This document shows positions 6,234 through 14,280 of a DNA stretch of 14,655 nt, one piece after another. The position numbers and the translations under genes are program-made. The first letter of the stretch is position 1. Every line of letters starts with the position of its first letter. The stretch spans positions 1-14,655 of the forward strand of contig JBEVKW010000079.1 in assembly GCA_040509495.1 (NCBI GenBank), written 5' to 3'. The notes below the pieces were generated by a model. That model saw only the letters and a program-made list of their open reading frames with translations, ran no database searches and had not been told where the DNA came from. The stretch comes from Terrimonas_A sp040509495 (GTDB lineage Bacteria > Bacteroidota > Bacteroidia > Chitinophagales > Chitinophagaceae).

Positions 6234-8297
6234 ATGCCCTATTCAACCGTTTTTTTCTGGAAAAAAGTCCCTGTCAGCAGGATCGTGATCCCTTTTTTTC
6301 TGGGAATCGCGTGTCAATACTACTGGTCCACTCCGGTCAGAGTGATGTTGGGTTCAGCGTTGGTTAGCATCGGGCTGATCGTGGTGTACAATTTTCCTGT
6401 ATTACCATTTTTCAGCCGGTATAGATCGGGGTTTATCAATGGTATATCGGTATTTCTACTGTTTCTGACGCTGGGAGCACTCGCTGTCTGGCAACAGGAT
6501 ATTCGAAAACGCTCCCTTTGGCTTGGTAATATATACCAAGAAACTGATGCTTTGGTAATAAAACTTCTCGAAAACCCATCCGAAAAGCAGAAAAGTTTTA
6601 AAACCCGCGGGGTAGTTGTTCAATTGATCCGCGACCGTCAGCCACTGAAGGCCAAAGGAACTGTTTACGTTTATCTTCCGAAAGATCTCCTGTCCGCTGG
6701 TCTTCGGGCGGGCGACATCCTTGTTACCCGCAGCACCCTCCAATCCATCCCTCCGCCGGCCAGCCCGGGGTCTTTTGACTACCGGGAATATTCCCTGTTC
6801 CAGGGTGTCACCCACCAGGTTTTTTTGAAGAAGGATTTCGTGATCGCAGGCCATGACGAGCCGCTGATCTATCATTTCATCAACCGTATCAGAAGCTGGG
6901 TACTCTCATCTCTCCAACAGGCTTTTCCTGAAAAGAAAGAACGCGGTCTTGCCGAAGCTCTACTGATCGGATACAAAGATGAACTCGACAGGTCACTGGT
7001 GCAATCCTATACCAATACGGGTGTGATCCATATCATCGCCATTTCGGGCTTGCATCTTGGTTTGATCTACTGGCTACTTGTAAAGCTGCTGCTTCCCCTT
7101 TCTCGTATTCCTCATTTTAAATGGCTATCCCCGGTGTTGACCATCACCGGGCTCTGGATCTTTACACTCCTCGCAGGCGCACAACCTTCTGTATTGCGGT
7201 CTGCAATCATGTTCTCCTGCATTGTAACCGGTAACGTTATAGCGCGGCAGTCAAACGTTCTCAACTCGCTGGCGCTATCGGCATTTATGCTTCTTTGCTA
7301 TAACCCGTTCTGGCTTTGGGATGCGGGTTTTCAACTGTCATATGCAGCCATCATTGGTATTGTGATCTTCATGAAACCCATTTACCAACTTTTACGTTTC
7401 CGCAATAAGCTTGTTGATATGATCTGGCAAATGACGGCCGTTACTCTTTCAGCTCAATTACTTACCCTACCGATATGTATCTATCAATTCCATCAGTTCC
7501 CGAATTACTTTCTTATATCGAACATTATTGCGGTTCCCCTGTCGAGCCTGATCCTTTTACTGGAAATTTTTCTTTGCATCTCAGCCGTCATACCGCTGAT
7601 GTATTCTCTTACAGCAAGCATTACGTCAGCTCTTATCCGTCTGATGAATGCCTGTATTGAACGGATCGAACAATTGCCCTTTGCCTTATGGGATGGATTG
7701 CAGATAAACTTCATTCAGGCCGTACTCCTGGCTTTTTCCCTCGTATTGTTCTTGTCGTGCCTGATATACAGAAAAAAAGCCCGGCAGCTGATCTATGCTG
7801 GTATACTGTTACTGACAGTGTTTGCTGTGATCCGCTGTTGTTCTTTTCTCGAAGCCGGCAACCAGCAACTCATCATTGTTTATCAGCGTTCAGCTGATTT
7901 CATTTGCGGAAGATCTTTCGTGTCGACCTCTCCTGCGCAGGATCGCGATCCTGATCTGGCCGCCACCAGGAGCTTACTCCGCCTAAAGAGATCTGATCCC
8001 GGTATGCTGGCGAGATCAGGGAATTACCTGTCGTTTCTTTCCAAAAGAATCCTCCTGCTTGATCCGGCCATCCGCTATCAGGCATTGGATCACAGGCCGG
8101 AGATAGACCTGGTCATATTATCGCAAAAACCGTCTGTCGATGTAACGGAGGTTCTGCAGGGCATGAGTATCAGGCAGGTAGTGGCTGATGCGTCCGTTCC
8201 CGTGTACACATCCCGTCACTGGCAGCTACAATGTGAAGCGCTGGGAATCCCCTTTCACGATATCCGTACAAAAGGAGCTTTTGTGATGACCTTATGA
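6234..8297 (+). CDS. comEC: ComEC/Rec2-family DNA uptake channel protein
   Basis: Integral inner-membrane protein of 687 residues, the channel that passes transforming single-stranded DNA into the cytoplasm in naturally competent bacteria. N-terminal helices (about 15-85) frame a DUF4131-type region (about 90-200) that includes AGDILVTRSTLQSI and the PPPASPGSFDYREY stretch typical of the family. The competence core (about 230-510) has the hallmark ALLIGYKDELDRSL (242-255) and TGVIHIIAISGLHLGLI (262-278), then QPSVLRSAIMF and GFQLSYAA in a bundle of helices. The C-terminal part (about 540-687) lies where many ComEC proteins have a metallo-beta-lactamase-like nuclease domain, but no HxHxDH motif is present, so that part is probably catalytically dead. 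The ATG at 6234 is followed closely by the first helix. Whether the host is competent cannot be judged from one gene. Confidence 0.93.
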   Translation: MPYSTVFFWKKVPVSRIVIPFFLGIACQYYWSTPVRVMLGSALVSIGLIVVYNFPVLPFFSRYRSGFINGISVFLLFLTLGALAVWQQDIRKRSLWLGNIYQETDALVIKLLENPSEKQKSFKTRGVVVQLIRDRQPLKAKGTVYVYLPKDLLSAGLRAGDILVTRSTLQSIPPPASPGSFDYREYSLFQGVTHQVFLKKDFVIAGHDEPLIYHFINRIRSWVLSSLQQAFPEKKERGLAEALLIGYKDELDRSLVQSYTNTGVIHIIAISGLHLGLIYWLLVKLLLPLSRIPHFKWLSPVLTITGLWIFTLLAGAQPSVLRSAIMFSCIVTGNVIARQSNVLNSLALSAFMLLCYNPFWLWDAGFQLSYAAIIGIVIFMKPIYQLLRFRNKLVDMIWQMTAVTLSAQLLTLPICIYQFHQFPNYFLISNIIAVPLSSLILLLEIFLCISAVIPLMYSLTASITSALIRLMNACIERIEQLPFALWDGLQINFIQAVLLAFSLVLFLSCLIYRKKARQLIYAGILLLTVFAVIRCCSFLEAGNQQLIIVYQRSADFICGRSFVSTSPAQDRDPDLAATRSLLRLKRSDPGMLARSGNYLSFLSKRILLLDPAIRYQALDHRPEIDLVILSQKPSVDVTEVLQGMSIRQVVADASVPVYTSRHWQLQCEALGIPFHDIRTKGAFVMTL

Positions 8298-8310
8298 TAG
8301 CGTACTTTTG
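8281..8310 (+). promoter_or_regulatory. purH promoter, TTG-N19-TACTTTTG
   Basis: TTG (8281-8283) and TACTTTTG (8303-8310) have the exact 19-base spacing of the Bacteroidota -33/-7 promoter, with a perfect TAnnTTTG. The -33 element lies in the last codons of comEC and the -7 just after its stop. The leader to the purH ATG would be about 55 bases. This implies that purH can be transcribed independently of comEC. Confidence 0.75.
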
Positions 8311-8371
8311 CGGCTCATTTTAAAGATCGGTCCCGTCTCCCGGGCCTTTATCAACATCAAAAAAATACCGG

Positions 8372-9895
8372 ATGAATAAGAAGATCCAATCTGCATTGAT
8401 TTCCGTTTTTTACAAAGACGGTCTCGACTCACTTGTAAAATGGCTGGCTGAAAACGGGGTGACGATCTACTCCACCGGAGGTACTCAGCAGTTTATTGAG
8501 AAACTGGGCATCAATGTAGTTCCGGTTGAAAACCTGACCACTTATCCCTCCATTCTCGGAGGAAGGGTAAAAACGCTTCATCCTTCCGTCTTTGGCGGAA
8601 TTCTTGGAAAACGTGATGATGATACGCATGTTGAGGAAATGAAGCAATATAATATCCCGGAACTCGATCTTGTGATCGTAGATCTTTATCCATTTGAAGA
8701 AACGGTCGCTTCAACCAGTGAAGAGAAACTGATCATTGAAAAGATCGATATCGGTGGCCCTTCTATGATCCGTGCGGCGGCGAAAAACTTCCGTGACGTT
8801 GCGGTCATTGCCGCTAAAAAAGACTATTCCGTACTGGAGGAGATCCTGCGCAATCAAAATGGAGAGCTAAGCCTCGAACAACGCAAAATGTTCGCAGCAA
8901 AAGCATTTGAAACGGTGGCTCATTACGATGTAGCCATTGCAAAATACTTCAACACGGAAAGTTCCCTGTATTTCCTTGAATCGGTTCCTTTTCCAAAGAC
9001 AATGCGTTATGGAGAGAATCCGCACCAGACGGGCGTGTTTTATGGAGACCTGGATAAATTGTTCGCGCAGTTGAACGGTAAAGAACTTTCCTATAACAAT
9101 CTGGTAGATGTTGATGCAGCTGTTCAGCTCATTAATGAATTTCCATTTGCAGGTGCGGGCGTCACATTTGCGATCATCAAGCATACCAATGTATGTGGAG
9201 TTGCGCAGCGAAGCAGCATCAAAGAAAGCTGGGATGCGGCCCTCGCAGGAGATCCGGAAAGTGCATTTGGCGGGGTGCTTGTAACAAACGGAACCGTTGA
9301 TAAAGCTACTGCGGAAGCCATTAACGAGCTTTTCTTTGAAGTACTGATCGCACCGTCGTTCAGTGAGGAAGCGCTGGTCATTCTGAAATCAAAAAAGAAT
9401 CGCATCCTGCTTGAATTAAAAGCACAGCCCGGTAATAAAGTGCAATACAAATCTGTTCTGAATGGGGTACTGATCCAGGGAGTTGACGAGGGAAATTTTG
9501 CAGAATGGAAAGAAGCCGGTGGCCGGGCAACAACCGCAGATGAAAAAGATGATCTGTTATTTGCAAACCTTGTTTGTAAACATCTTAAATCAAACGCGAT
9601 CGCGCTGGTAAAAAACAAGCAGCTGATTGGAAAGGGCTGCGGACAAACAAGCCGTATCGATTCATTGAGACAAGCAGTTGAAAAAGCAAAGCAATTCAAG
9701 TTCGATCTCACCGGCGCGGTAATGGCAAGTGACGCTTTCTTCCCGTTCAATGATTGCGTGAAGATGGGACATGAAGCAGGCATTACTTCCTTTATACAAC
9801 CCGGCGGCTCGATCAGGGATAAGGACTCGATCGACTACTGCCAGGAAAATAAACTGGCGATGGTGATCACGGGCATCAGGCATTTCAAACATTGA
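8372..9895 (+). CDS. purH: Bifunctional AICAR formyltransferase / IMP cyclohydrolase
   Basis: Cytosolic enzyme of the last two steps of de novo purine synthesis: it formylates AICAR with 10-formyl-tetrahydrofolate and closes the ring of FAICAR to IMP. At 507 residues it is close to the usual 510-530. The N-terminal IMP cyclohydrolase domain (about 1-190) has an MGS-like fold with YSTGGTQQF (33-41), GGRVKTLHPSVFGGIL (63-78) and IDIGGPSMIRAAAKN. The transformylase domain (about 200-507) has RYGENPHQTG (212-221) and the catalytic pair K270-H271 in IKHTNVCGVA, with SDAFFPFND and the family-typical end near TGIRHFKH. The ATG at 8372 is the natural start. It has its own promoter, a hairpin followed by T's 34 bases after the stop, and a stop codon that overlaps the start of the next open frame. 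Confidence 0.97.
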   Translation: MNKKIQSALISVFYKDGLDSLVKWLAENGVTIYSTGGTQQFIEKLGINVVPVENLTTYPSILGGRVKTLHPSVFGGILGKRDDDTHVEEMKQYNIPELDLVIVDLYPFEETVASTSEEKLIIEKIDIGGPSMIRAAAKNFRDVAVIAAKKDYSVLEEILRNQNGELSLEQRKMFAAKAFETVAHYDVAIAKYFNTESSLYFLESVPFPKTMRYGENPHQTGVFYGDLDKLFAQLNGKELSYNNLVDVDAAVQLINEFPFAGAGVTFAIIKHTNVCGVAQRSSIKESWDAALAGDPESAFGGVLVTNGTVDKATAEAINELFFEVLIAPSFSEEALVILKSKKNRILLELKAQPGNKVQYKSVLNGVLIQGVDEGNFAEWKEAGGRATTADEKDDLLFANLVCKHLKSNAIALVKNKQLIGKGCGQTSRIDSLRQAVEKAKQFKFDLTGAVMASDAFFPFNDCVKMGHEAGITSFIQPGGSIRDKDSIDYCQENKLAMVITGIRHFKH

Positions 9896-10917
9896 TGCCC
9901 CGCTTCGACATATACAAAACATTATCTCAAACCGGTAACTCTATTCGAGGGTTATCGGTTTTTAATCCCCTGACGATCCGGAAAAAAGGCACCCGTGCCA
10001 AAGCGATATTCGCTTTGGCGATGGTTTGCTTTTTATGGGGTACCACCTGGCTGGCGTCCAAGCAGGGCGTGAAATACATGCCGTCACTTCAGATGGCAGG
10101 CATCCGGCAAAGTATAGGTGGCTTATGCTACGTCATCTTTTTCCTGTGGAAAGGAGCCAGGCTTCCTGACAGAAAAGAATGGATCAGTATCATCATCCTG
10201 AGCCTGCTGAATTTTGCTTTAACAAACGGGCTTAGTACCTGGGGTTTGCAACATATCACTGCAGGCCTTGGTGCCATCATTGGATCCATCTTTCCTTTGT
10301 GGCTGGTTGTAATTGGCCTGTTTACTTCAAGCGGTAAGATCCCGGCACGGGCCATCATTGGCTTGTTGATAGGTTTTGCCGGGATCTGTATCGTGTTCTT
10401 CGATCATTTAAGCGATTTCAAAAATCCGGACTTCCGGTTCGGCATTTTTATCTCGTTGGCCGCCACCTGGACCTGGGCATTCGGAACACTCTATACCAAA
10501 AAGAAGGCTGCTTCTTTTAATCCATATTTTAGTTTGGGCTTGCAAATGGTGATCTCCGGCTTCATCCTTCTTGTATTCACACAGGTTGCAAATACCCCTT
10601 CAAACCAACTCGCCATTCCTTTCAGTGAGATCCCGTGGCAATCATGGGCATCTGTTGGTTATCTTGTATTATTCGGGTCGCTGATCTCCTTCATGGCTTA
10701 TCTGTATGCCTTACAGAATTTACCAACAGAACAGGCTTCGATCTATGCTTACGTTAACCCGGTAGTTGCGGCATTACTTGGTTCGTTACTATTCTCAGAA
10801 AAAATCACTATTTACATTATCATCGGAGGATTAGTTGCGCTGGCCGGAGTTTACCTGGTGAATAAGGCATTTAAAGCATTGCCGGCTGTAGAGCAACCTG
10901 AAGCGGAAGGCATCTGA
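9895..10917 (+). CDS. EamA/DMT-superfamily transporter (start uncertain)
   Basis: Inner-membrane permease with ten predicted helices in two EamA repeats; substrate unknown (family members export amino acids, metabolites or drugs). From the ATG at 9895 it has 340 residues. Helix 1 (about 37-54) contains CFLWGTTWLASKQG, typical for the first EamA repeat, and the second repeat has SLISFMAYLYALQNLPTEQAS and YAYVNPVVAALLG near the end. The ATG overlaps the purH stop (TGATG), which would allow translational coupling. However, the first 42 codons span two hairpins, one of them followed by T's like a purH terminator, and this N-terminal stretch (MPRFDIYKTLSQTGNSIRG) is not typical of the family. The next ATG (10021, residue 43) would cut into helix 1, so a non-ATG start between about 9963 and 10021 is also possible. 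The family call is firm; the start is not. Confidence 0.88.
   Translation: MPRFDIYKTLSQTGNSIRGLSVFNPLTIRKKGTRAKAIFALAMVCFLWGTTWLASKQGVKYMPSLQMAGIRQSIGGLCYVIFFLWKGARLPDRKEWISIIILSLLNFALTNGLSTWGLQHITAGLGAIIGSIFPLWLVVIGLFTSSGKIPARAIIGLLIGFAGICIVFFDHLSDFKNPDFRFGIFISLAATWTWAFGTLYTKKKAASFNPYFSLGLQMVISGFILLVFTQVANTPSNQLAIPFSEIPWQSWASVGYLVLFGSLISFMAYLYALQNLPTEQASIYAYVNPVVAALLGSLLFSEKITIYIIIGGLVALAGVYLVNKAFKALPAVEQPEAEGI
9929..9963 (+). terminator. Hairpin with T-tract after purH, inside the transporter frame
   Basis: AAACCGGTAAC (9929-9939) pairs with GTTATCGGTTT (9951-9961) with one G-T wobble around an 11-base loop, and the stem ends in a run of five T (9959-9963). It lies 34 bases after the purH stop and has the form of an intrinsic terminator. 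It also falls within the first codons of the following open frame, so it either ends purH transcripts or acts as an attenuator for the transporter. Confidence 0.6.
9997..10019 (+). other. Perfect 10-bp hairpin just before the second transporter ATG
   Basis: GCCAAAGCGA (9997-10006) and TCGCTTTGGC (10010-10019) form a perfect 10-bp stem with the 3-base loop TAT. It ends one base before the ATG at 10021 and follows the small palindrome GGCACCCGTGCC (9988-9999). It encodes part of helix 1 if the longer start is used. Confidence 0.6.
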
Positions 10918-10947
10918 TGCTTGATGAGTCCATACGGTACAAAGAGC

Positions 10948-12246
10948 TCAGTTTCTGGTGCTGACAAATTTTTCATACACTTCCTTCCAACCTGCATACA
11001 ATTCATCTGTTCCCAGAAATGAATTATGCCAGATCATGATAAATGTGCCATTCACCTCCTTCACCACTTTGTCATAATGTTTCATTTCTTCCAGCGCGCG
11101 CTCAGGAGGATCATGCTGTTCATAAAACGAATTTGCGTCCATGAAACAAAAAGGGAATAACAAGAGATTGGTGGCAGATTCATTTACGAGATCGTACCAG
11201 TAAAAGGGCGTTGCCAATGACGCCCTGAATCCGTTGATGCTGCCGTATCCCATCGAGAAGTCAAACCTGATTCCATTTGCAATCAGCCGGCGGAATGTTT
11301 CCGGCAGATGGAACCGGATATAGTGTTGACGCGATGACAGCACCGGGTTGCGCGTAAGATCCGACAATGCCGCGACCTCCTCCTTCAGCAGATCATGTTC
11401 ATCTCCGCTTCTCCAGGATGGATGGATACCTACCGGATAACGGATGAGATGATCACTGATCAGCGCTTTCATCGCCGGCATAGCAGGCGAAATATTCTTA
11501 TCATACAGCCCGGGCTTTTTTGCAAGCAAAAAGAAATAATAAGGTTTCAAATTGTATTTCTCGTGCAACTGGTTCATCCAGCCATAGGCATCGAACGGGT
11601 CTTTTGTTTTCTTAAGAAGAACGGACATTCTTCTGCCGATCTGTTTCCATTTGCCTGAAAAAAACAGACGGGCAAAACCGCCAGCCTGCCTCCTCCATCC
11701 TTTGTGCTTATATGACCACGCAATATCAATATCATATGTTGGTAAGAAAAGAAAGGAGGATGTTTGGAAGGCAAGAGAAGGGAAACGTTGTTGTAAAGAT
11801 TTTTTTAGAAGAGCAAGCCAGTTATTTACGAGAGGGATATTTAAAAAATCTTCCCGGAATGCTATAGAGTTCTGATGAGCATATCTTCCATACATGTCTT
11901 TCTCATGAGGCAGATATTCTTCATACCGGCTTAGAAGGTAGAACGAGGCTGCAAAAATATCAAAGTCAAAATCCCCTTTCGTTGGAAAAAACGCTTTGAG
12001 TCCTGATACTTCCCTGCACGAAACATCCTGTATGCTGATCTCTTTTTGATATAGGATCGGGTGTGGCTGTAGAAACCATTCATCCGTCTTGATCCGTTCA
12101 TTCGAATAATTAATGGAAGGAACTGATTCGCTGATGAACGCCTCTTTATTGCTGGTAAGCCTGAATCCTGACTGCAGCAATTCCTTCCCGATAAAATCGA
12201 AAATGTATTGTATACGGGGTGTTATTTGCGGAGTATAAACGAGCAA
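10948..12246 (-). CDS. Polysaccharide-deacetylase-like protein (CE4/NodB-like fold, Bacteroidota type)
   Basis: A protein of 432 residues. The N-terminal part (about 1-160) has no catalytic motif and fits the extra domain that precedes the deacetylase fold in this Bacteroidota family (I believe DUF7033). The NodB-like part follows. FLPTYDIDIAW holds D172 and D174, matching the TxDxD motif of carbohydrate esterase 4. GIHPSWRSG holds H275, a likely metal ligand, but without the second histidine of the usual HxxxH. RQHYIRF and FDFSMGY match later family motifs, and IMIWHNSFLG holds H407, the probable catalytic histidine. No signal peptide is seen, so it is probably cytoplasmic, and its substrate is unknown. 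The start is a TTG at 12246: an in-frame stop lies 27 bases upstream and no ATG or GTG intervenes. It follows lutB by 27 bases on the same strand and probably shares its transcript. It converges on the transporter gene with only 30 bases between the stops. Confidence 0.85.
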   Translation of the reverse strand: MLVYTPQITPRIQYIFDFIGKELLQSGFRLTSNKEAFISESVPSINYSNERIKTDEWFLQPHPILYQKEISIQDVSCREVSGLKAFFPTKGDFDFDIFAASFYLLSRYEEYLPHEKDMYGRYAHQNSIAFREDFLNIPLVNNWLALLKKSLQQRFPSLAFQTSSFLFLPTYDIDIAWSYKHKGWRRQAGGFARLFFSGKWKQIGRRMSVLLKKTKDPFDAYGWMNQLHEKYNLKPYYFFLLAKKPGLYDKNISPAMPAMKALISDHLIRYPVGIHPSWRSGDEHDLLKEEVAALSDLTRNPVLSSRQHYIRFHLPETFRRLIANGIRFDFSMGYGSINGFRASLATPFYWYDLVNESATNLLLFPFCFMDANSFYEQHDPPERALEEMKHYDKVVKEVNGTFIMIWHNSFLGTDELYAGWKEVYEKFVSTRN

Positions 12247-12273
12247 GGTGTTGGTATAACAACCGTTAAGATA

Positions 12274-13665
12274 CTATCTTTTCTTTTTGTCTTCGGGATG
12301 TTTCTCCAACCATTGTTCATTGAATGATTTCTTTGGAAAATCAAGTTTGCCATGGTTTTTAGTCCATGCTTTTCCTACTTTATTGATCACCCAGCTTTTC
12401 ATATTTCCGCTTCCTGCATTCATCCATTTTCTTTTGAGCATTGCCGTCTTCCACATCTTCCAGACTACACGTTCGGAGAGGTCTGTTTCCTTTTCTACCA
12501 CAGCTTCGTGCCTGTTTTCCAGTAGTAGTTCATGCAGGTTGATCTTAACTGCGCAAACTTCTGTGCAATTACCACAAAGGGATGATGCATAACTGAGGTG
12601 TTTCCAGTCGCCCAGATCTTTCAAATTGGGAGTGATCACCGAGCCGATAGGACCGCTGTATGTTGTGCCATATGTATGGCCTCCGATATTTTTATAAACC
12701 GGGCAGGCGTTCAAACATGCGCCGCAGCGGATACAATAAAGGCTTTCGCGCTGCTTTTCATTAGCAAGGATATTGGTTCTTCCATTGTCAAGCAGGATGA
12801 CGTACATTTCTTCCGGACCATCTGTTTCGCCGGGTTGTTTCGGTCCGGCAATGATCGTATTGTACGAAGTGATGCGCTGTCCTGTTCCAAAGGTGGCAAG
12901 CAGTGGCCAGAACAGACCGAGATCTGTCATGGAAGGGATCACTTTTTCGATCCCTACGATCACGATATGTGTTTTCGGCAGGGAACAGCTGAGTCGTCCA
13001 TTACCCTCATTTTCCGTAACGGCAACAGCACCGATATCTGCGATGATAAAGTTGGCGCCGGTAACACCTACTTCGGCTTCCCTGTATTTCTGCCGGAGGA
13101 TATCGCGTGCAACCAGCGTAAGTTGTTCGGGAGTCAGTGACGGATCCGTGCCCAGTTTTTCTGCAAAAAGCTTTGCAATATCTTCTTTGCTTTTGTGCAT
13201 GGCCGGGGTAACGATATGATAAGGTGGTTCGTTATCCAGTTGCTGAATGTATTCGCCGAGGTCTGTTTCAATACTGTCGATCCCTTTTTTTTCAAGATAG
13301 TGGTTCAGATGAATTTCCTCTGTTACCATGCTCTTGCTTTTCACCAGCGTTTTACAGTTCTTTTCTTCACAGATCTTGCCGATCTCTTCAAGTGCCTGTT
13401 CGGCATTTTCGGCCCAGATCACTTTAGCGCCACGCCGCGTGATATTCGATTCGAAACTTTCAAGTTGTTGATCGAGCGTTTCGATAGCACGCCATTTCAG
13501 GTTCTTGGCACGTTCGCGTGCAAGCTCAAGTTCAGCAAACTGTTGCTTACCATTGGGCACAACGGCGTTATACTTCCCGATATTGAAGTTGATCGTTTTG
13601 CGGTGTTGAAGATCCGCAGCTTTTTCAGCACTTTTCGTTTGAAAGCGGGAAACTGTTTCTTTCAC
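12274..13665 (-). CDS. lutB: LutB-like LUD-domain iron-sulfur protein (lactate utilisation)
   Basis: LutB/YkgF family protein of 463 residues, normally one of three subunits (LutA, LutB, LutC) that oxidise L-lactate to pyruvate. The LUD domain spans about 65-300, with SKSMVTEEIHLN (110-121), GVTGANFIIADIGAVAVTENEGNG (200-223, shown in family-typical order) and IIAGPKQPGETDGPE. Ferredoxin-like clusters follow: C311, C314, C317 and C321 in YCIRCGACLNACPVY, and C364, C367 and C371 in LCGNCTEVCAV, where the usual proline after the last cysteine is alanine. The C-terminal tail is highly basic (EDKKKR). The start is a GTG at 13665, six bases after the stop of the DUF3109 gene, so the two are almost certainly cotranscribed. 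No other lut gene is within the window; partners may be elsewhere in the genome, or the protein may act with a different partner. Confidence 0.92.
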   Translation of the reverse strand: MKETVSRFQTKSAEKAADLQHRKTINFNIGKYNAVVPNGKQQFAELELARERAKNLKWRAIETLDQQLESFESNITRRGAKVIWAENAEQALEEIGKICEEKNCKTLVKSKSMVTEEIHLNHYLEKKGIDSIETDLGEYIQQLDNEPPYHIVTPAMHKSKEDIAKLFAEKLGTDPSLTPEQLTLVARDILRQKYREAEVGVTGANFIIADIGAVAVTENEGNGRLSCSLPKTHIVIVGIEKVIPSMTDLGLFWPLLATFGTGQRITSYNTIIAGPKQPGETDGPEEMYVILLDNGRTNILANEKQRESLYCIRCGACLNACPVYKNIGGHTYGTTYSGPIGSVITPNLKDLGDWKHLSYASSLCGNCTEVCAVKINLHELLLENRHEAVVEKETDLSERVVWKMWKTAMLKRKWMNAGSGNMKSWVINKVGKAWTKNHGKLDFPKKSFNEQWLEKHPEDKKKR

Positions 13666-13671
13666 CTGTTG

Positions 13672-14268
13672 CTATTTTTGATTTTCTTCAAAATAACCGG
13701 TGGCGATGGCGTCGAGTGTTTCGTAGAACTCTTCGCCATATTTTCTGATCAGTGGCTCTTTCAGGAATTTGTACACCGGCACTTTCAATTCTTCGCCGAG
13801 CTGGCAGGCCGGCTTGCACATCTGTTCGCGGGGTTCGTAATTAACGCGTTCATAATCGCCGTGCACTCCCGACTTGGCGATAATTGGGTACAGGTGGCAG
13901 CTGATCGGTTTTTTCCAGGAGATCAGGCCATCATAATATGCCTGTTCAAAAGCACATTTGATCAGACCATCGCGCTCGCGGTAGGCATACACGCAGATCT
14001 CGTTGTCACTGGGGAGCGTGGGGGTCACCCATCCGAATTCATCATTGTATTCGTATAGTCCTTTTCTCTCGATCTCGGCGATTGCATCCGCCGGGAGATA
14101 AGGTTTGATTTTTTCGTAATATTTATCTATCATGGCCAGTTCGTCTTTGGCCAGTGGAGCGCCGGCATCGCCGTCTTCACAGCAGCCGCCTTTGCATTTT
14201 CCCAGGTCGCAGACAAACCTCTTTTCGATTACTTCGTCACTGATCAGGATGTTGTCTATTACAATCAT
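13672..14268 (-). CDS. DUF3109 family cysteine-cluster protein
   Basis: A small cytoplasmic protein of 198 residues matching the DUF3109 family, widespread in Bacteroidota and related to zinc/iron-chelating YkgJ-type proteins; its function is not established. Nine cysteines are seen: C20, C25, C29 and C30 in VCDLGKCKGGCC, then C92, C105, C124 in ISCHLYP, and C151 and C155 in QMCKPACQLG. This suggests one or two metal or Fe-S sites. The N-terminal MIVIDNILISDEVIEKRF and the central WVTPTLPSDNEICVYA are typical of the family. It is first in its leftward unit, six bases before lutB, an iron-sulfur protein, so a shared metal or cluster role is possible but unproven. The promoter element ends only four bases before the ATG, implying an mRNA with little or no leader. 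Confidence 0.93.
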   Translation of the reverse strand: MIVIDNILISDEVIEKRFVCDLGKCKGGCCEDGDAGAPLAKDELAMIDKYYEKIKPYLPADAIAEIERKGLYEYNDEFGWVTPTLPSDNEICVYAYRERDGLIKCAFEQAYYDGLISWKKPISCHLYPIIAKSGVHGDYERVNYEPREQMCKPACQLGEELKVPVYKFLKEPLIRKYGEEFYETLDAIATGYFEENQK

Positions 14269-14272
14269 GGGG

Positions 14273-14280
14273 CAAAGGTA
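14273..14280 (-). promoter_or_regulatory. Promoter -7 element TACCTTTG for the DUF3109 gene, near-leaderless
   Basis: On the minus strand TACCTTTG (14280-14273) fits TAnnTTTG exactly and is separated from the ATG at 14268 by only CCCC. The expected start of transcription falls on or next to the ATG. No TTG is visible 19-21 bases upstream. Confidence 0.6.

Noticed and set aside
12598..13140. Plus-strand open frame of 180 codons inside lutB
   Set aside because: It is antisense to the LUD domain and Fe-S motifs of lutB, and the product is not recognisable.
13195..14058. Plus-strand open frame of 287 codons across lutB and the DUF3109 gene
   Set aside because: It runs antisense through two well-supported genes and their junction, and the predicted Phe-rich product is typical of reverse-complement translation.
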